A stretch of DNA of 64,000 nt from Staphylococcus marylandisciuri (GCF_025519785.1 NZ_JAOPKZ010000001.1:124001-188000), one strand, 5' to 3'. Shown: positions 38,878 through 49,250, numbered from the stretch's first letter. Notes: generated by a model not told the origin, from the letters alone. A program made the numbers and translations.

Positions 38878-39929
38878 TCTTCAGCACCTCCGATAGCTTC
38901 TATTGGATCTATTCTAAATAGCTTTATAAATGATAAGATGGCGCCAACAATACCTACAATGATAAAGATTACGATAACTAATCCAATATTAGTAAGTTCT
39001 AAATGAAACGGCATACTGACTGGCATAAAGATCGATAACCCTGACACTATAATGATTGCTAAGAGCACACCTGCGAGAGTAGTAATTAGAATTTGAGTAA
39101 CTAATGATAAAAGCAAATGCTTCGTTTTGATACCGATAGCTTTTAATATACCGATTTGAGATATTTTTTGAATTGTCATTACGTAGAAGAAAGCACTTAA
39201 TACGATAGCAGTTATGACAAATAAACTAACAATCATCATGTTCAACGGCGCCTGTTCTGCTTGATAACTTGGTATTTCCTGGGTAATATCATCTTGGGAA
39301 TACACTTTCACACCGTCTATGGCATTTAATTTATTCTTTTGCTTCTCACTTAAGTTCTTTATAGGGTAGACTTTAGCAGCCTTAGATACTTGCTTGTTAA
39401 ACCCGTTATCACTCATCATTACTACCGAGCTGTGAGAATACATTGTATCGTTAAGAATACCACTCACTTTGACCTTATGATTGCCTTTTAATTTGATCGT
39501 ATCACCTACGCTTATACCCTGCGATGTCAGCTTTTCATTGATCGCAACTTCCTTATCTTCTTTAGGATAACGACCCTCTTTCAATTTAGGTTTGTCGTTC
39601 TTCACTGTATTTGTAAGAATAATACTTTCTTCATCTTTATTGGTATAAATCTTATCTGAAGCTAATTTGAGTGGTCGTTGATTTACAACCTCTTCAATTT
39701 GATCGCTTTGATGATGATTTAATATAGAAGTTTGTAGTTGAGGTTGCTTCTTTTCTTGCATTACATAATTAGAGGCGTTCATATTATCTAATAATGAGAT
39801 ATTTTCTCTTCCTAATCCTTTCGCTAAGCCACTAATGAACAGAACCATTAGACCTAAGAGTAGAATAATCATCATAATTAAGATGAACCGGAATTTATAA
39901 TATTTCATCTCTTTCCACGCTAAACTCAT
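38874..39929 (-). CDS. hrtB: Haem efflux ABC transporter permease HrtB
   Basis: A 351-residue permease of the MacB/FtsX type: one N-terminal helix (residues 15-36), a large extracellular domain (about 40-220), then three helices (around 228-252, 275-300 and 315-340). The length equals that of HrtB in S. aureus. ATG 39929 follows AAAAGGAGTG. The 140-bp divergent gap to hssR holds the HssR direct repeat. First gene of the hrtBA operon. Confidence 0.95.
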   Translation of the reverse strand: MSLAWKEMKYYKFRFILIMMIILLLGLMVLFISGLAKGLGRENISLLDNMNASNYVMQEKKQPQLQTSILNHHQSDQIEEVVNQRPLKLASDKIYTNKDEESIILTNTVKNDKPKLKEGRYPKEDKEVAINEKLTSQGISVGDTIKLKGNHKVKVSGILNDTMYSHSSVVMMSDNGFNKQVSKAAKVYPIKNLSEKQKNKLNAIDGVKVYSQDDITQEIPSYQAEQAPLNMMIVSLFVITAIVLSAFFYVMTIQKISQIGILKAIGIKTKHLLLSLVTQILITTLAGVLLAIIIVSGLSIFMPVSMPFHLELTNIGLVIVIFIIVGIVGAILSFIKLFRIDPIEAIGGAEE

Positions 39930-39978
39930 TCTACCGTCACTCCTTTTATCGATTTGGTAATTATAGTTTAAAGCGCGT

Positions 39979-39998
39979 ATGTGAACTGAATATGAACA
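39979..39998 (-). promoter_or_regulatory. HssR-binding direct repeat upstream of hrtB
   Basis: On the minus strand, GTTCATATT, two bases, then GTTCACATA. The published HssR target upstream of hrtAB in S. aureus is a GTTCATATT direct repeat with a 2-base spacer. The second repeat differs at one or two positions. It lies 50 bp before hrtB. Confidence 0.85.
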
Positions 39999-40075
39999 AT
40001 TATGAAATAAATCAATGTAATTTGGAGCTTGTTTCTTTTAGAATAGAATAAAATACAGATTAAGGAGCCATGTAT

Positions 40076-40753
40076 ATGACGAGATGTTTAGTCGTCGATG
40101 ATGATCCAAAAATATTACATTACGTAGCAACTTATTTGAAGAAGCAGGGACTAAAGGTCGTCACCGAATCGAGTGGTGAAGCCGCCCTAGACTATCTAGA
40201 AGACCACCAAGTAGACATTGCAATCGTCGACATCATGATGAGTGGCATTGATGGCTTTGAACTATGTCAAAGGTTGAAAGAAGACTATGAGGCTTTACCA
40301 GTCATCATGTTAACTGCTCGCGACGCTTTAAGTGACAAAGAACGTGCTTACATTACTGGCACTGATGACTACGTTACTAAACCGTTTGAAGTGGAAGAAC
40401 TCATGTTTCGTATTCGCGCAGTACTCCGACGTTATAACAAAAATGCGGAAACAGAAATTCAGATCGGAAATTTACAATTAAATCAAGCCTACCTTGAAAT
40501 TCGTGTCAACGATAAACGTATGAATTTACCTAATAAAGAATTTACACTGCTATTTATGCTTGCCTCTCAACCCAAAAAGATTTTTAACCGGAATGATTTA
40601 ATTGAGGAAATATGGGGATTTGATTACGAAGGTGATGAGCGGACTGTAGATGTACATATCAAAAGACTCCGGAAGAGATTAGATAAATTAGGTGCAGATG
40701 TAGCAATTAATACTGTCCGAGGAATCGGATATAAGGTGGTGCAACATGTTTAA
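40076..40753 (+). CDS. hssR: Haem-sensing response regulator HssR
   Basis: An OmpR/PhoB-family response regulator, 225 residues. The acidic pocket is VVDDD near residues 6-10 and the phospho-acceptor is Asp52 in [15 protein letters not shown] and [10 protein letters not shown] are the remaining receiver motifs. The C-terminal winged helix contains [20 protein letters not shown] and HIKRLRKRL. It activates hrtBA on haem stress. I use ATG 40076, eight bases after AAGGAG; ATG 40070 is too close. It overlaps hssS by 8 bases. Confidence 0.96.
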   Translation: MTRCLVVDDDPKILHYVATYLKKQGLKVVTESSGEAALDYLEDHQVDIAIVDIMMSGIDGFELCQRLKEDYEALPVIMLTARDALSDKERAYITGTDDYVTKPFEVEELMFRIRAVLRRYNKNAETEIQIGNLQLNQAYLEIRVNDKRMNLPNKEFTLLFMLASQPKKIFNRNDLIEEIWGFDYEGDERTVDVHIKRLRKRLDKLGADVAINTVRGIGYKVVQHV

Positions 40754-42116
40754 ATCACTCTACACACGTATAGCTATCTATACGATAACAGTCATGCTTT
40801 TTAGCGCTCTCGTAAGCTTTTTGTTCACTAATATTTACTATCATGTGAATTTGAAATCCTCTAACGATGCTAAAATTATGCGGACGTTAAAAGAGGCACG
40901 TTCATATCACTCCACCTTAAATAACGATAAATTTAATTTTTATTTTAAACATTTAGGAGAAATGAACTACCAAATCATGACTGTAGATTACGATGGTAAT
41001 AAGCGCTTCTACGGTGAAAAGTTTAGAAAAGATAACATTTCGCACAAAGATGTTCAACGCGTGTTGAACGGGCACGACTATCATGGGATTAAACACCTGC
41101 CTTATCATCTGTTTGTAACTGGATTCTTTGAGAATGTCACTTCTAATACTGTAGGAGTACAATTTAAAAGTAAGAATCAAACTATGGCAGTATTTATGAG
41201 ACCTGATATAGGTAAAACCTTTAGTGAATTCCGAACCTTTCTAGCGATACTTATTACGTTGTTATTGCTGATTTCTATCTTGCTCGTTATATCATCAACG
41301 TACGCTATTATTAAGCCTGTACAGCAATTGAAGAGCGCTACCGAGCAGCTCATGATCGGCAACTTTAACCGCCCTATTAAACGCACGCGTAAAGACGAAT
41401 TAGGCACTTTACAATATCGCTTTGAAAAGATGCGCATAGCGTTAAAACAATTAGATGACATGCGTAGTCATTTCGTTCAGAACGTTTCACACGAAATCAA
41501 GACACCTTTAACGCACATTCACCACCAATTAACAGAATTACGAAATGCAAGCTCACCAGAAGATCGCAATATCTATATCAACGAGATCTATCGTACTACC
41601 ACGCAATTAAGTAACCTTACTAAGGAGTTACTGTTACTTGCTGAATTAGACAACGGCGATCATCTCAAATTAAATGATAGCGTTCGAGTAAATGAGCTGA
41701 TTACTAACATCGTTCGACATAACCAGTTTGCCGCCGATCAAAAAAATATTGTCGTATTTACCGAACTAGATGAAGTCTCACTAAAAGGTAATCATCAACT
41801 AATACACCAAGCACTGCAGAATTTGGTAACAAATGCCATAAAGTATTCGCGTGAAGAAGGTATGGTGGAAATCGTAGTAAAACACTGTGATGACGAGGTT
41901 ACGATAACAGTATCGGATGATGGTGAAGGTATCACTGAGGAAGTACAAACCCATTTATTTGAACGGTTCTACAAAGTGAATCATCACGATAATAGTAATG
42001 GGTTAGGATTGGCTATAGCCCAATCAATTGTCGAACTGCATGAGGGACGAATTACTGTTGAGAGTCAAAGGGACGAAGGCACTACCTTTAAAGTTGTCCT
42101 TCCAATAAAAAGATAG
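40746..42116 (+). CDS. hssS: Haem-sensing histidine kinase HssS
   Basis: A membrane sensor kinase, 456 residues: helix 1 (residues 9-31), an extracellular sensor of about 130 residues, helix 2 (165-187), HAMP, then HisKA with His249 in [11 protein letters not shown]. The ATPase domain shows [10 protein letters not shown] (N box), VSDDGEGI (G1) and [15 protein letters not shown] (G2). His249 is the autophosphorylated residue I recall for S. aureus. It phosphorylates HssR. Start overlaps hssR, giving coupled translation. Confidence 0.96.
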   Translation: MFKSLYTRIAIYTITVMLFSALVSFLFTNIYYHVNLKSSNDAKIMRTLKEARSYHSTLNNDKFNFYFKHLGEMNYQIMTVDYDGNKRFYGEKFRKDNISHKDVQRVLNGHDYHGIKHLPYHLFVTGFFENVTSNTVGVQFKSKNQTMAVFMRPDIGKTFSEFRTFLAILITLLLLISILLVISSTYAIIKPVQQLKSATEQLMIGNFNRPIKRTRKDELGTLQYRFEKMRIALKQLDDMRSHFVQNVSHEIKTPLTHIHHQLTELRNASSPEDRNIYINEIYRTTTQLSNLTKELLLLAELDNGDHLKLNDSVRVNELITNIVRHNQFAADQKNIVVFTELDEVSLKGNHQLIHQALQNLVTNAIKYSREEGMVEIVVKHCDDEVTITVSDDGEGITEEVQTHLFERFYKVNHHDNSNGLGLAIAQSIVELHEGRITVESQRDEGTTFKVVLPIKR

Positions 42117-42242
42117 ATTAATCCATTTAGACTTATGCGAGAATTAAGTTAATCATTCAGCCATCGACTACGATTTCATCTATAAACGAGGCTAAAAATA
42201 GAAGTGGGTTACCAATTGAGTTAGAGAAGCTAAAACATAGAA

Positions 42243-42285
42243 AACGCTAAGACAGAGAGGTTTATAGCACCCCCGTCTTAGCGTT
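42243..42285. terminator. Terminator between hssS and mqo
   Basis: AACGCTAAGAC (42243-42253) pairs with GTCTTAGCGTT (42275-42285), between convergent genes, with A-runs after it on the plus strand; T-runs are limited. Confidence 0.75.
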
Positions 42286-42327
42286 GAAAAATATTAAGAA
42301 ACAAACAGAAGAGTCGACTCTATTCAG

Positions 42328-43809
42328 TTAATCTATTTTAAGGTTTTTCTTTACGTCTTGGTTAATTTTTTCATAAAGCTCTTTGTTCTCAGTCAGTTTC
42401 TGACCATATGAAGGAATCATTTCTTTAATTTCAGGTTCCCATTGAGAGAAACTGTCTTTGAAACAACGCTTGAGTAAATCTAACATGATGTCCACAGCGG
42501 TTGATGCACCAGGAGAGGCTCCTAGCAATGCAGATAATGTGCCATCATCTGATGTTACTACCTCTGTACCAAATTGGAGATTACCTCGAGAATCTTCAGT
42601 ATCTTTAATCACTTGAACGCGTTGGCCAGCTACGCATACGTCCCAGTCTTCACTTTTCGCATTAGGTACAAATTCTCTCAAGTCATTCATACGGTCTTCT
42701 TGCGAAAGCATTAATTGTGAAACGAGGTATTTTGTCAGATTGAATTCTTTAACACCTGCAGATAACATAGTAATAATATTATTCGGTTTAACAGATTTAA
42801 ATAAATCTAAATTTGAACCTGTTTTTAAGAATTTAGGTGAGAATCCAGCGAACGGCCCAAACAGTAGAGAACGTTTGCCATCAATATAACGTGTATCTAA
42901 GTGTGGTACGGACATTGGGGGCGCACCTACAGCTGCTTTGCCATATACTTTGGCGTTATGACGTTTAGCGATTTCTTCATTTTTACATACTAAGAAAATA
43001 CCACTAACTGGGAACCCACCAATATGTTTAGATTGTTTAATACCAGTGTTTTGGAGTAATTTGAGGCTCGCCCCACCTGCACCGATAAAGACAAATTTTG
43101 ATTCAACAACGCGTGTCTCATTGTTGTTCAAATCTTTGACTTTAACTTTCCACTGACCATTACGTTGTTGTTTTAAGCTTATAACCTCGTGCTCAAACTT
43201 GATATTTACACCTGACTTGTCACGCAAATTGCTTAATAGCTTTTGTGTTAAAGCTCCAAAGTTAACATCTGTCCCAGTCTTATCATAGGTCATAGCCATA
43301 GGGATGTGAGACGTACGCCCTTCCATCATCAACGGTGCCCACTCTGCAATCTTATCTTTATTATCAGTAATTTCCATATTACTAAATAACGGACTAGATG
43401 AGATAGTCTTAACGCGACGCTTTAAGAAGTCGACATTGCGCACACCTTTCACGAAACTCATATGAGGCACAGGTCTAATAAAGTTCTCTGGATGAGTTAA
43501 TTCGCCTTTACTAACTAAATAACTCCAAAATTGCTTTGAAATTTGGAATTGTTCATTTATTTTTATAGCTTTTGAGATATCGATCGAGCCATCTTTTTGT
43601 TCTTTAGTGTAGTTCAATTCACATAGAGCTGAATGACCAGTACCTGCATTATTCCAGGCATTTGAGCTTTCCTCAGCTGCGTCTTTCAAACGTTCAAATA
43701 TTTGAATTTCTTTTTCTGGAGCTAGTTTCTTTAACAAAGTACCTAACGTTGCGCTCATGATACCGCCACCAATTAAGATGACGTCTGTTTTGCTATGTTT
43801 TGTAGCCAT
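42328..43809 (-). CDS. mqo: Malate:quinone oxidoreductase
   Basis: Mqo is a peripheral membrane FAD enzyme oxidising malate to oxaloacetate with electrons passed to menaquinone. The 493-residue protein has the dinucleotide motif [14 protein letters not shown] at the N-terminus, [33 protein letters not shown], and [20 protein letters not shown] near the C-terminus, all diagnostic. Staphylococci often have two mqo genes; which paralogue this is cannot be told. ATG 43809 follows AAGGGGG. A palindrome at 43911-43942 is about 100 bp upstream. Confidence 0.96.
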   Translation of the reverse strand: MATKHSKTDVILIGGGIMSATLGTLLKKLAPEKEIQIFERLKDAAEESSNAWNNAGTGHSALCELNYTKEQKDGSIDISKAIKINEQFQISKQFWSYLVSKGELTHPENFIRPVPHMSFVKGVRNVDFLKRRVKTISSSPLFSNMEITDNKDKIAEWAPLMMEGRTSHIPMAMTYDKTGTDVNFGALTQKLLSNLRDKSGVNIKFEHEVISLKQQRNGQWKVKVKDLNNNETRVVESKFVFIGAGGASLKLLQNTGIKQSKHIGGFPVSGIFLVCKNEEIAKRHNAKVYGKAAVGAPPMSVPHLDTRYIDGKRSLLFGPFAGFSPKFLKTGSNLDLFKSVKPNNIITMLSAGVKEFNLTKYLVSQLMLSQEDRMNDLREFVPNAKSEDWDVCVAGQRVQVIKDTEDSRGNLQFGTEVVTSDDGTLSALLGASPGASTAVDIMLDLLKRCFKDSFSQWEPEIKEMIPSYGQKLTENKELYEKINQDVKKNLKID

Positions 43810-43910
43810 AACAAATACAGTCCCCCTTCTAATTATGTTTATAGAAACGTTCAGTTAATTGATGGCTCAAACCCGTCCTTGAGCTACAACTTAACGCTTA
43901 CTACAACCTA

Positions 43911-43942
43911 CTAATCTATATGTAAGCACTTACATAGATTAG
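43911..43942. promoter_or_regulatory. Imperfect 32-bp palindrome upstream of mqo
   Basis: CTAATCTAT-AT-GTAAG followed by CA and CTTAC-ATAGATTAG: arms of 14 bp with one 2-base bulge. It is 102 bp before mqo and 228 bp before the glycosyltransferase gene. It could be an operator or a leader hairpin; I recognise no known regulator motif. Nothing else stands out in the 43810-44169 gap. Confidence 0.6.
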
Positions 43943-44169
43943 TATGACTTTATAAATATCTTCAATACTAATTATATACGTTAATTGTACTTTAAAAAAG
44001 AGCTTAAACCAACTCTTCTAAAAATATCTATTTTCTCACGTTTGCATAGTTGCTATAGAGATGGTCACTACGCCTTTGACACAGCTTTCTGATAATTCTT
44101 CGATTTCTTAATCATTTTGTGAACGTGCTATACTATAAATTAATCAGTTTCTCTATCGGAGGTTAGTTT

Positions 44170-45315
44170 ATGAAATCTATAACATTTTTAATGCACAATA
44201 TCTATGCTATGGGTGGTACAGTTAAAGCTGTAACTCAACTTGCGAACACGTTAGCTCAAAAAGGCCATAAGATAGAGATAATTTCTGTCTTTCGTGCTGC
44301 ACAGAAGCCCTATTTCGACTTAGATCAACGCATTAAAGTAACAGTGCTCGTCAACTATCAACTAAGACCGCAAAATGCTAAAGCGCTATTATTTAATCGG
44401 TTACATAAATATTTAGGCCTATCACAACCTAAACTGATTTCTAACCATGAGCCTGGACTCAACCAATTCAACCATTACGTTGAGAAGAAAATAATTAAAG
44501 CTATCAAGCATGTTCAGACTGACGTATTAATTAGCACGCGCGCGAGCTATAACATACTCACTGCAACATACGCCCCTGCTCATTTAGAGACAGTGGGTAT
44601 GGAGCATATGAATCTCGAAGCATACCCTAGCGCATATAAAGAAGAGATCATACAAGCTTATAAACATTTAAGCAAAATAACAGTACTTACATACAGTGAT
44701 AAACAAACTTACATGAAACAATTAACTACTCCTGTCTATGTCATACCTAATATGATCACTGAGCCCCGGTTAAAGCAGCGAAAGCAGAATGTAATTGTAT
44801 CAGCTGGACGATTAGAATATGAAAAAGGCTTTGATCTATTGATAAAAAGTATAAATAAAGTTCAATCCATCATTCGCACGTGTAATTATCAAGTTAAAAT
44901 ATTTGGAGATGGACAGGAGAAAGAGCATTTAAATAAGATGATCGCTCAATTTCAACTTACAGATATCGTTCAAATTAACCCTCCGACTCCATCGCTCAAT
45001 AAAGAATTAGCTCAAAGTAAGATCACTGTCGTTCCCTCTCGCAATGAAGGATTCGGCATGGTCATCTTAGAAGCAATGAATCAAGAAAGTGCTGTAGTGA
45101 GTTTCAAGGGCACGTCAGGACCTGAATCTATCATTACACATGAGCATGATGGCTACCTCTTACCTTACGAGAACACCGATGCTTTAGCGCACCAAATTAA
45201 ATCCATGACCGAAGATGAAACTTTAATTGATCAAGTTGTAGACAATGGCAATCAAACTCTTGAGTCATACTCGCCAAGTCACATCTATGAGCAGTTCAAA
45301 GAAATGCTTGAATAA
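44170..45315 (+). CDS. Family 4 glycosyltransferase (GT-B fold)
   Basis: A 381-residue retaining glycosyltransferase. The N-terminal lobe has MHNIYAMGGTVKAVTQLANTLA (the GGxxxxV donor loop). The C-terminal lobe has VSAGRLEYEKGFDLLIKSI and PSRNEGFGMVILEAM, the E-x7-E motif of GT4. Proteins of this kind in staphylococci modify wall teichoic acid, glycolipids or surface proteins. The next gene encodes a teichoic-acid-type polymerase, so a joint role in a glycerol-phosphate polymer is likely but unproven. ATG 44170 follows CGGAGG. Confidence 0.87.
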   Translation: MKSITFLMHNIYAMGGTVKAVTQLANTLAQKGHKIEIISVFRAAQKPYFDLDQRIKVTVLVNYQLRPQNAKALLFNRLHKYLGLSQPKLISNHEPGLNQFNHYVEKKIIKAIKHVQTDVLISTRASYNILTATYAPAHLETVGMEHMNLEAYPSAYKEEIIQAYKHLSKITVLTYSDKQTYMKQLTTPVYVIPNMITEPRLKQRKQNVIVSAGRLEYEKGFDLLIKSINKVQSIIRTCNYQVKIFGDGQEKEHLNKMIAQFQLTDIVQINPPTPSLNKELAQSKITVVPSRNEGFGMVILEAMNQESAVVSFKGTSGPESIITHEHDGYLLPYENTDALAHQIKSMTEDETLIDQVVDNGNQTLESYSPSHIYEQFKEMLE

Positions 45316-45485
45316 ACCAGAACGACCTTCATTTGTAAATAGAGACGTAAAGCAGTAACTGTTTAAATTCTCCATATATTGGTGCGAGGCTTATCATTTA
45401 AGCAATCAAGGTTATCGCTTAGCTTTAATCGAGGTCCATGCACATGGTAGAATAACATTAATACTCACAGACTTGAGGGATAGTT

Positions 45486-47171
45486 ATGATTAAAAATATT
45501 CAATTAGACGATTGGTCAACTTTAGAGGACAAACTTAAAGCACTACTACCAAAAGACTATACTCATTTCATTATTGAGAATGAGGCGATTACTATTGATG
45601 AAGATATGCTTGAAGCTGTAGAATTAAAGCCTCAAACGATCATAGTAGATTATGCGATTGATAATACCTATCTAAATGATGCACAATATTTCAATCAACA
45701 TGAAGCAACTTTTGAAGCGTGGATGAACAATTCTAATCATTATCCAAACGTGATATTCCATATCGAAACAGTGCTACATATTTTAGAAGATTATACTGTT
45801 GATCACCTATTTGATCTGGCTCTACTTTCTTTGCTAAAAGGCAATTCCTTCGTTGATAGACATATCGTTTATGACTTTCATCAATCATTCGTCACAAGTT
45901 CAGGCCTTTGGGAAATAATTACAGAATTAAACTTTGAGCACACCACTCAATTCTTACTCAATGTGCTTGCATATGAGCACCAGTACTCGCTGCCTTATAG
46001 TAAAAAGCAAATTGAATTACCTCAAGAAGCCACACCTATTCAAAGGTGGTTAAAAAGTACTCGCTTTAAAGCGCCACGTTTTTTATATAATGCTAAATGT
46101 AAACGAGAACTTAAGCAATTTAAAAAAGATAACTACGTCTATGATAAGGATCCCAATAAATTAAAGAATCACATTGTGTTCTTAGGACACCATTACCGAT
46201 TTCAAGGTAACTCAAGATATTTATTTAATCATTTGGCGAAACATTATTCAAAGACGACTGTTTACTTCATAACAGATGAGGTTAAAGGGCCTAATTTCTT
46301 AGAACCTGAGACTAAAGAAACAAACGAGCTTATTGAAAGCGCGAAAGTCGTTATTCTGGAAGATTTGATGCCAGACCATTTACATCCTAATGGTAAAGTT
46401 GTTCAACTATGGCACGGTACACCTATTAAGCGCTTATTCTTTGATCGAGTAGATCAAGTCTCATCCGATAATCACAAACCTTCACGCGCTAAGGTGTTCA
46501 ATAAATGGGCGCACCAAGATTATCTTATTTGCGATTCAGAAGCCAGCGAACCTTATTTCGAAACAGGCTTTCCGTCAAAACACCTTGATTTCATAAGTTG
46601 TGGTTATCCAAGAGTGCGCTATTTGTTAGATAAAGTCGACGATAAGCCTTATTTATCATTCATACAGAAAGAATTGAAACTCGATCCAAATAAACAAACT
46701 TTGCTATATGCACCAACGAAACACACACACGATAATCATGACGATATCTTACCAGTGAGCGATGGCTTAGTTAAGAAATATAATATCATCTATCGACCTC
46801 ATCCTGATAACGAGGGTACTTTTGAACCTGAACAAGTTATCACAGCGCCAAGTAACATTGAAACGCAAGATCTCATCTTAGTGGCGGACTTCGTCTTAAC
46901 CGATTATTCATCACTCATATTTGATGCTCTAACGGCAGATAAAACAATTTGTCAGTATACACCAAATCAAGAGGTCTTTGATCAACAGCGCGGTGTATAT
47001 GAAGAAGTGATGCAATCACTATCTACCGTACGGTATAGTGATAAAAAAGCATTGCATAACGACTTAATAAGTCATCAAATGACAACCGTAAAATCCAATC
47101 CATTTATCAATACGAATAATCAATCCTATGAACAGATATCTACTTTAATTGATAGTATAATGAAGAATTAG
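45486..47171 (+). CDS. CDP-glycerol glycerophosphotransferase-family protein (TagF-like)
   Basis: A 561-residue protein. The C-terminal two thirds is a GT-B teichoic acid polymerase domain: FLGHHYRFQGNSRYLFNHL near residue 232, QLWHGTPIKRL at 307-317, LYAPTKHTHDNHDDI near 407, YRPHPDNEG near 436 and LTDYSSLIFD at 471-480. The N-terminal 200 residues are unlike the catalytic part and I do not recognise them. Members transfer glycerol-phosphate from CDP-glycerol. It is separated by 170 bp from the GT4 gene. ATG 45486 follows TGAGGGA. Confidence 0.85.
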   Translation: MIKNIQLDDWSTLEDKLKALLPKDYTHFIIENEAITIDEDMLEAVELKPQTIIVDYAIDNTYLNDAQYFNQHEATFEAWMNNSNHYPNVIFHIETVLHILEDYTVDHLFDLALLSLLKGNSFVDRHIVYDFHQSFVTSSGLWEIITELNFEHTTQFLLNVLAYEHQYSLPYSKKQIELPQEATPIQRWLKSTRFKAPRFLYNAKCKRELKQFKKDNYVYDKDPNKLKNHIVFLGHHYRFQGNSRYLFNHLAKHYSKTTVYFITDEVKGPNFLEPETKETNELIESAKVVILEDLMPDHLHPNGKVVQLWHGTPIKRLFFDRVDQVSSDNHKPSRAKVFNKWAHQDYLICDSEASEPYFETGFPSKHLDFISCGYPRVRYLLDKVDDKPYLSFIQKELKLDPNKQTLLYAPTKHTHDNHDDILPVSDGLVKKYNIIYRPHPDNEGTFEPEQVITAPSNIETQDLILVADFVLTDYSSLIFDALTADKTICQYTPNQEVFDQQRGVYEEVMQSLSTVRYSDKKALHNDLISHQMTTVKSNPFINTNNQSYEQISTLIDSIMKN

Positions 47172-47242
47172 GGCAGATTCGCTTGACTGTGGTCAGTCAT
47201 TAATTGTTCGCTAACAACGCTATAATAAATGTAAAAATAAAA

Positions 47243-47293
47243 GGGAGCGGAACAGAAATCTAATTTGAATAAAAAGATTTCTGTCCCGCTCCC
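47243..47293. repeat. Module A hairpin repeat
   Basis: GGGAGCGGAACAGAAATC (one change) with GATTTCTGTCCCGCTCCC, downstream of the TagF-like gene, in the 47172-47540 gap. Nothing else is recognised there. Confidence 0.85.
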
Positions 47294-47540
47294 CCCTTAC
47301 TTTTTCACAGCAGCAAGCGAATTGTTAGCTTTACTTATGAATTTAATTATGAACCTATGATATCGAACAATTGTCATAGTAGTTAACCTAAAGAGATAAA
47401 GTTGGCATTATCACAAGGAGGGTGGCGTACAGACTATGTTGCTCAGTACAAACACTTTCGCATGTAAGTGATGAATGTTCTTAACAGTAACTGCTTATTA
47501 TATACGTGGCCCCCAACTCAACTTAGCTTATCGCTATTAT

Positions 47541-48053
47541 TTAAAGATCCTTCTCCATAATAAGGTCATGATCAATGACACTACCTGTGCGGAACTCATG
47601 CGTTCCAGTGTGAATAAAACCACGTCCCTTGTAGAAGCTGATCGCGTTATCATTCTGATCCCATACTCCTAGCCATATTTTCACTTTGTTCAACCGTCGA
47701 GCTTCTCGTTCTGCAAAGTCGATAATCTGTTTACCTATACCTCCTCGTTGAACTTGAGGAAGTAAATAAATACGTTGTACCTGTAGGTAAGCTTGACCCA
47801 TCGGTTCAGTTTGGGCGTCGTTAATATTGAACTTGAAGTACCCGAGTACCTCATCTTCTTCTCTATAGAAATAAATCCATGAATCGTCATTGCGTAACTC
47901 TTGGAGTAATTGACTCACACTGAGTTCGCTATCATAATAATGCTGAAGATCTTCAGTAGTATAAGCATACCCAAATGTTTTGTCGAAGGTTTCAATGGCT
48001 ATCTTTCTAAGCTGTTCCACCTCATCTTCTTTAACTTTCACAAATTCTCCCAT
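47541..48053 (-). CDS. GNAT-family N-acetyltransferase
   Basis: A 170-residue acetyltransferase. The acetyl-CoA-binding core is RIYLLPQVQRGGIGKQIIDFAE near residues 94-115 (V-x-x-x-x-R-G-x-G), then KIWLGVWDQNDNAISFYKGRGF, typical of motif B. The acceptor is unknown; similar proteins act on spermidine or protein N-termini. ATG 48053 follows TAGGGGGA. Confidence 0.88.
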   Translation of the reverse strand: MGEFVKVKEDEVEQLRKIAIETFDKTFGYAYTTEDLQHYYDSELSVSQLLQELRNDDSWIYFYREEDEVLGYFKFNINDAQTEPMGQAYLQVQRIYLLPQVQRGGIGKQIIDFAEREARRLNKVKIWLGVWDQNDNAISFYKGRGFIHTGTHEFRTGSVIDHDLIMEKDL

Positions 48054-48166
48054 ATTATCGTCCCCCTAAATCATGTTCTCTATATTATACTAAAAATATA
48101 AAGTTACCACTACGCTTATTTTCTTAAGATATGATAACAAATTCTTTTTTAAAGGAGTGTTTATAG

Positions 48167-48183
48167 TTGATAATAATTATCAA
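48167..48183. promoter_or_regulatory. Perfect Fur-box palindrome upstream of tatA
   Basis: TTGATAATAATTATCAA is a perfect 17-bp palindrome and matches the Fur consensus core at nearly every position. It lies 52 bp before the tatA ATG and 114 bp before the divergent acetyltransferase gene. It implies iron repression of tatAC. Confidence 0.88.
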
Positions 48184-48234
48184 TTAACATATAGTTAATA
48201 AAGATCATAGTTCAGAAAAGAGGTACTATACAAC

Positions 48235-48459
48235 ATGGAGAATTTAATCATACTTGGCATGACCGGTCCAACTAGTTTAGTCATCATTAGTGTTATTGCT
48301 TTAATTATCTTTGGACCAAAGAAACTTCCTCAACTAGGTCGCTCAATTGGAGAAACATTGCGTGAATTTAAATCGGCGACAAAACATCTCACTGATGAAG
48401 ACGATGAGAAAACTGACTCATTAGAAACGCCCAGTAGACCCTCAAAGCAGCAACGTTAG
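48235..48459 (+). CDS. tatA: Twin-arginine translocase subunit TatA
   Basis: TatA forms the protein-conducting assembly of the Tat pathway. The 74-residue protein has an N-terminal membrane helix (ITGPTSL-type entry, residues 10-26), the conserved FGPKKLPQLGRSIGE hinge and an amphipathic helix REFKSATKHL, then an acidic tail. ATG 48235 follows AAAGAGGT. A perfect Fur box lies upstream. The stop TAG is at 48457-48459; the tatC frame begins in the +1 frame just afterwards. Confidence 0.95.
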   Translation: MENLIILGMTGPTSLVIISVIALIIFGPKKLPQLGRSIGETLREFKSATKHLTDEDDEKTDSLETPSRPSKQQR

Positions 48460-48466
48460 TCGACGC

Positions 48467-49177
48467 GATGAGCTAACCCTTTCACAACATATAGAAGAAT
48501 TAAGACAACGCTTAATTGTCATTGCAGGAACATTAGTCATCGTTATCGTAATCTTATATTTACTCTCAAATTGGTGGTTACCTCATGTGTTACATTTCAT
48601 TCTTCCGCCATCAATCGATTTACATGCTTTCGGTGTCACTGAATTAATACAAATTTATATTAAAGTCATCTTTTTCATAAGCTTATGTGTATGTACACCA
48701 GTCATCTTCTATCATATATGGGCTTTCATCATCCCTGGTCTTGAAGGCAAGGAAAGATATTATATTTTAAAATACGGAGTGGCATCTCTGATATTATTTA
48801 TTATCGGTGTGCTATGCGCATTTTTCATCGTTTATCCATATATCATAAATTGGGCCAACAACTTATCACATATCATGCACGTTCAACCTTTAATTGGATT
48901 AAAACAATATTTGAACGAGCTCATAAGATGGTTACTTACGTTCGGTGTACTGTTTCAACTGCCTGTCCTCTTCAAAGGTTTAGCATACTTTCAAATCATC
49001 GACGTTTATCAACTTAAACATTACCGTAAATATGTTTATTTCTTTAGCTTCGTACTCGCAAGTCTCATCGCACCACCTGATATTATTATGAACCTCATCC
49101 TAACTTTACCTATTATCTTATTATTTGAGATCAGTATGGTATGGGTAAAATGGACTCGTCCAAAACACAATGCTTAG
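48467..49177 (+). CDS. tatC: Twin-arginine translocase subunit TatC; no canonical start codon found
   Basis: TatC recognises twin-arginine signal peptides. The reading frame contains the family N-terminus DELTLSQHIEELRQRLIV, then six membrane helices, VCTPVIFYHIWAFIIPGL, FGVLFQLPVLF and SFVLASLIAPPDIIMNL, and has the expected length of about 236 residues from here. However, the frame is open only from 48425 (after TAG at 48422-48424), and from there to GTG 48587 contains no ATG, GTG or TTG. Starting at 48587 would remove the first membrane helix and the conserved HIEELR motif. Start 48467 is nominal. Options are a +1 frameshift from tatA, a non-standard start, or a one-base error/mutation. 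Confidence 0.8.
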   Translation, partial: DELTLSQHIEELRQRLIVIAGTLVIVIVILYLLSNWWLPHVLHFILPPSIDLHAFGVTELIQIYIKVIFFISLCVCTPVIFYHIWAFIIPGLEGKERYYILKYGVASLILFIIGVLCAFFIVYPYIINWANNLSHIMHVQPLIGLKQYLNELIRWLLTFGVLFQLPVLFKGLAYFQIIDVYQLKHYRKYVYFFSFVLASLIAPPDIIMNLILTLPIILLFEISMVWVKWTRPKHNA

Positions 49178-49250
49178 ATGATTCTTCATACTGCAAAAAG
49201 CACTAAGATCTTCTCAATCGAGGTCAAGATATAAAGCTGCTGTGCTTGTG

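Noticed and set aside
48468..48476. ATG at 48468 as the tatC start
   Set aside because: It is in another frame and reads ATG AGC TAA, ending after two codons.
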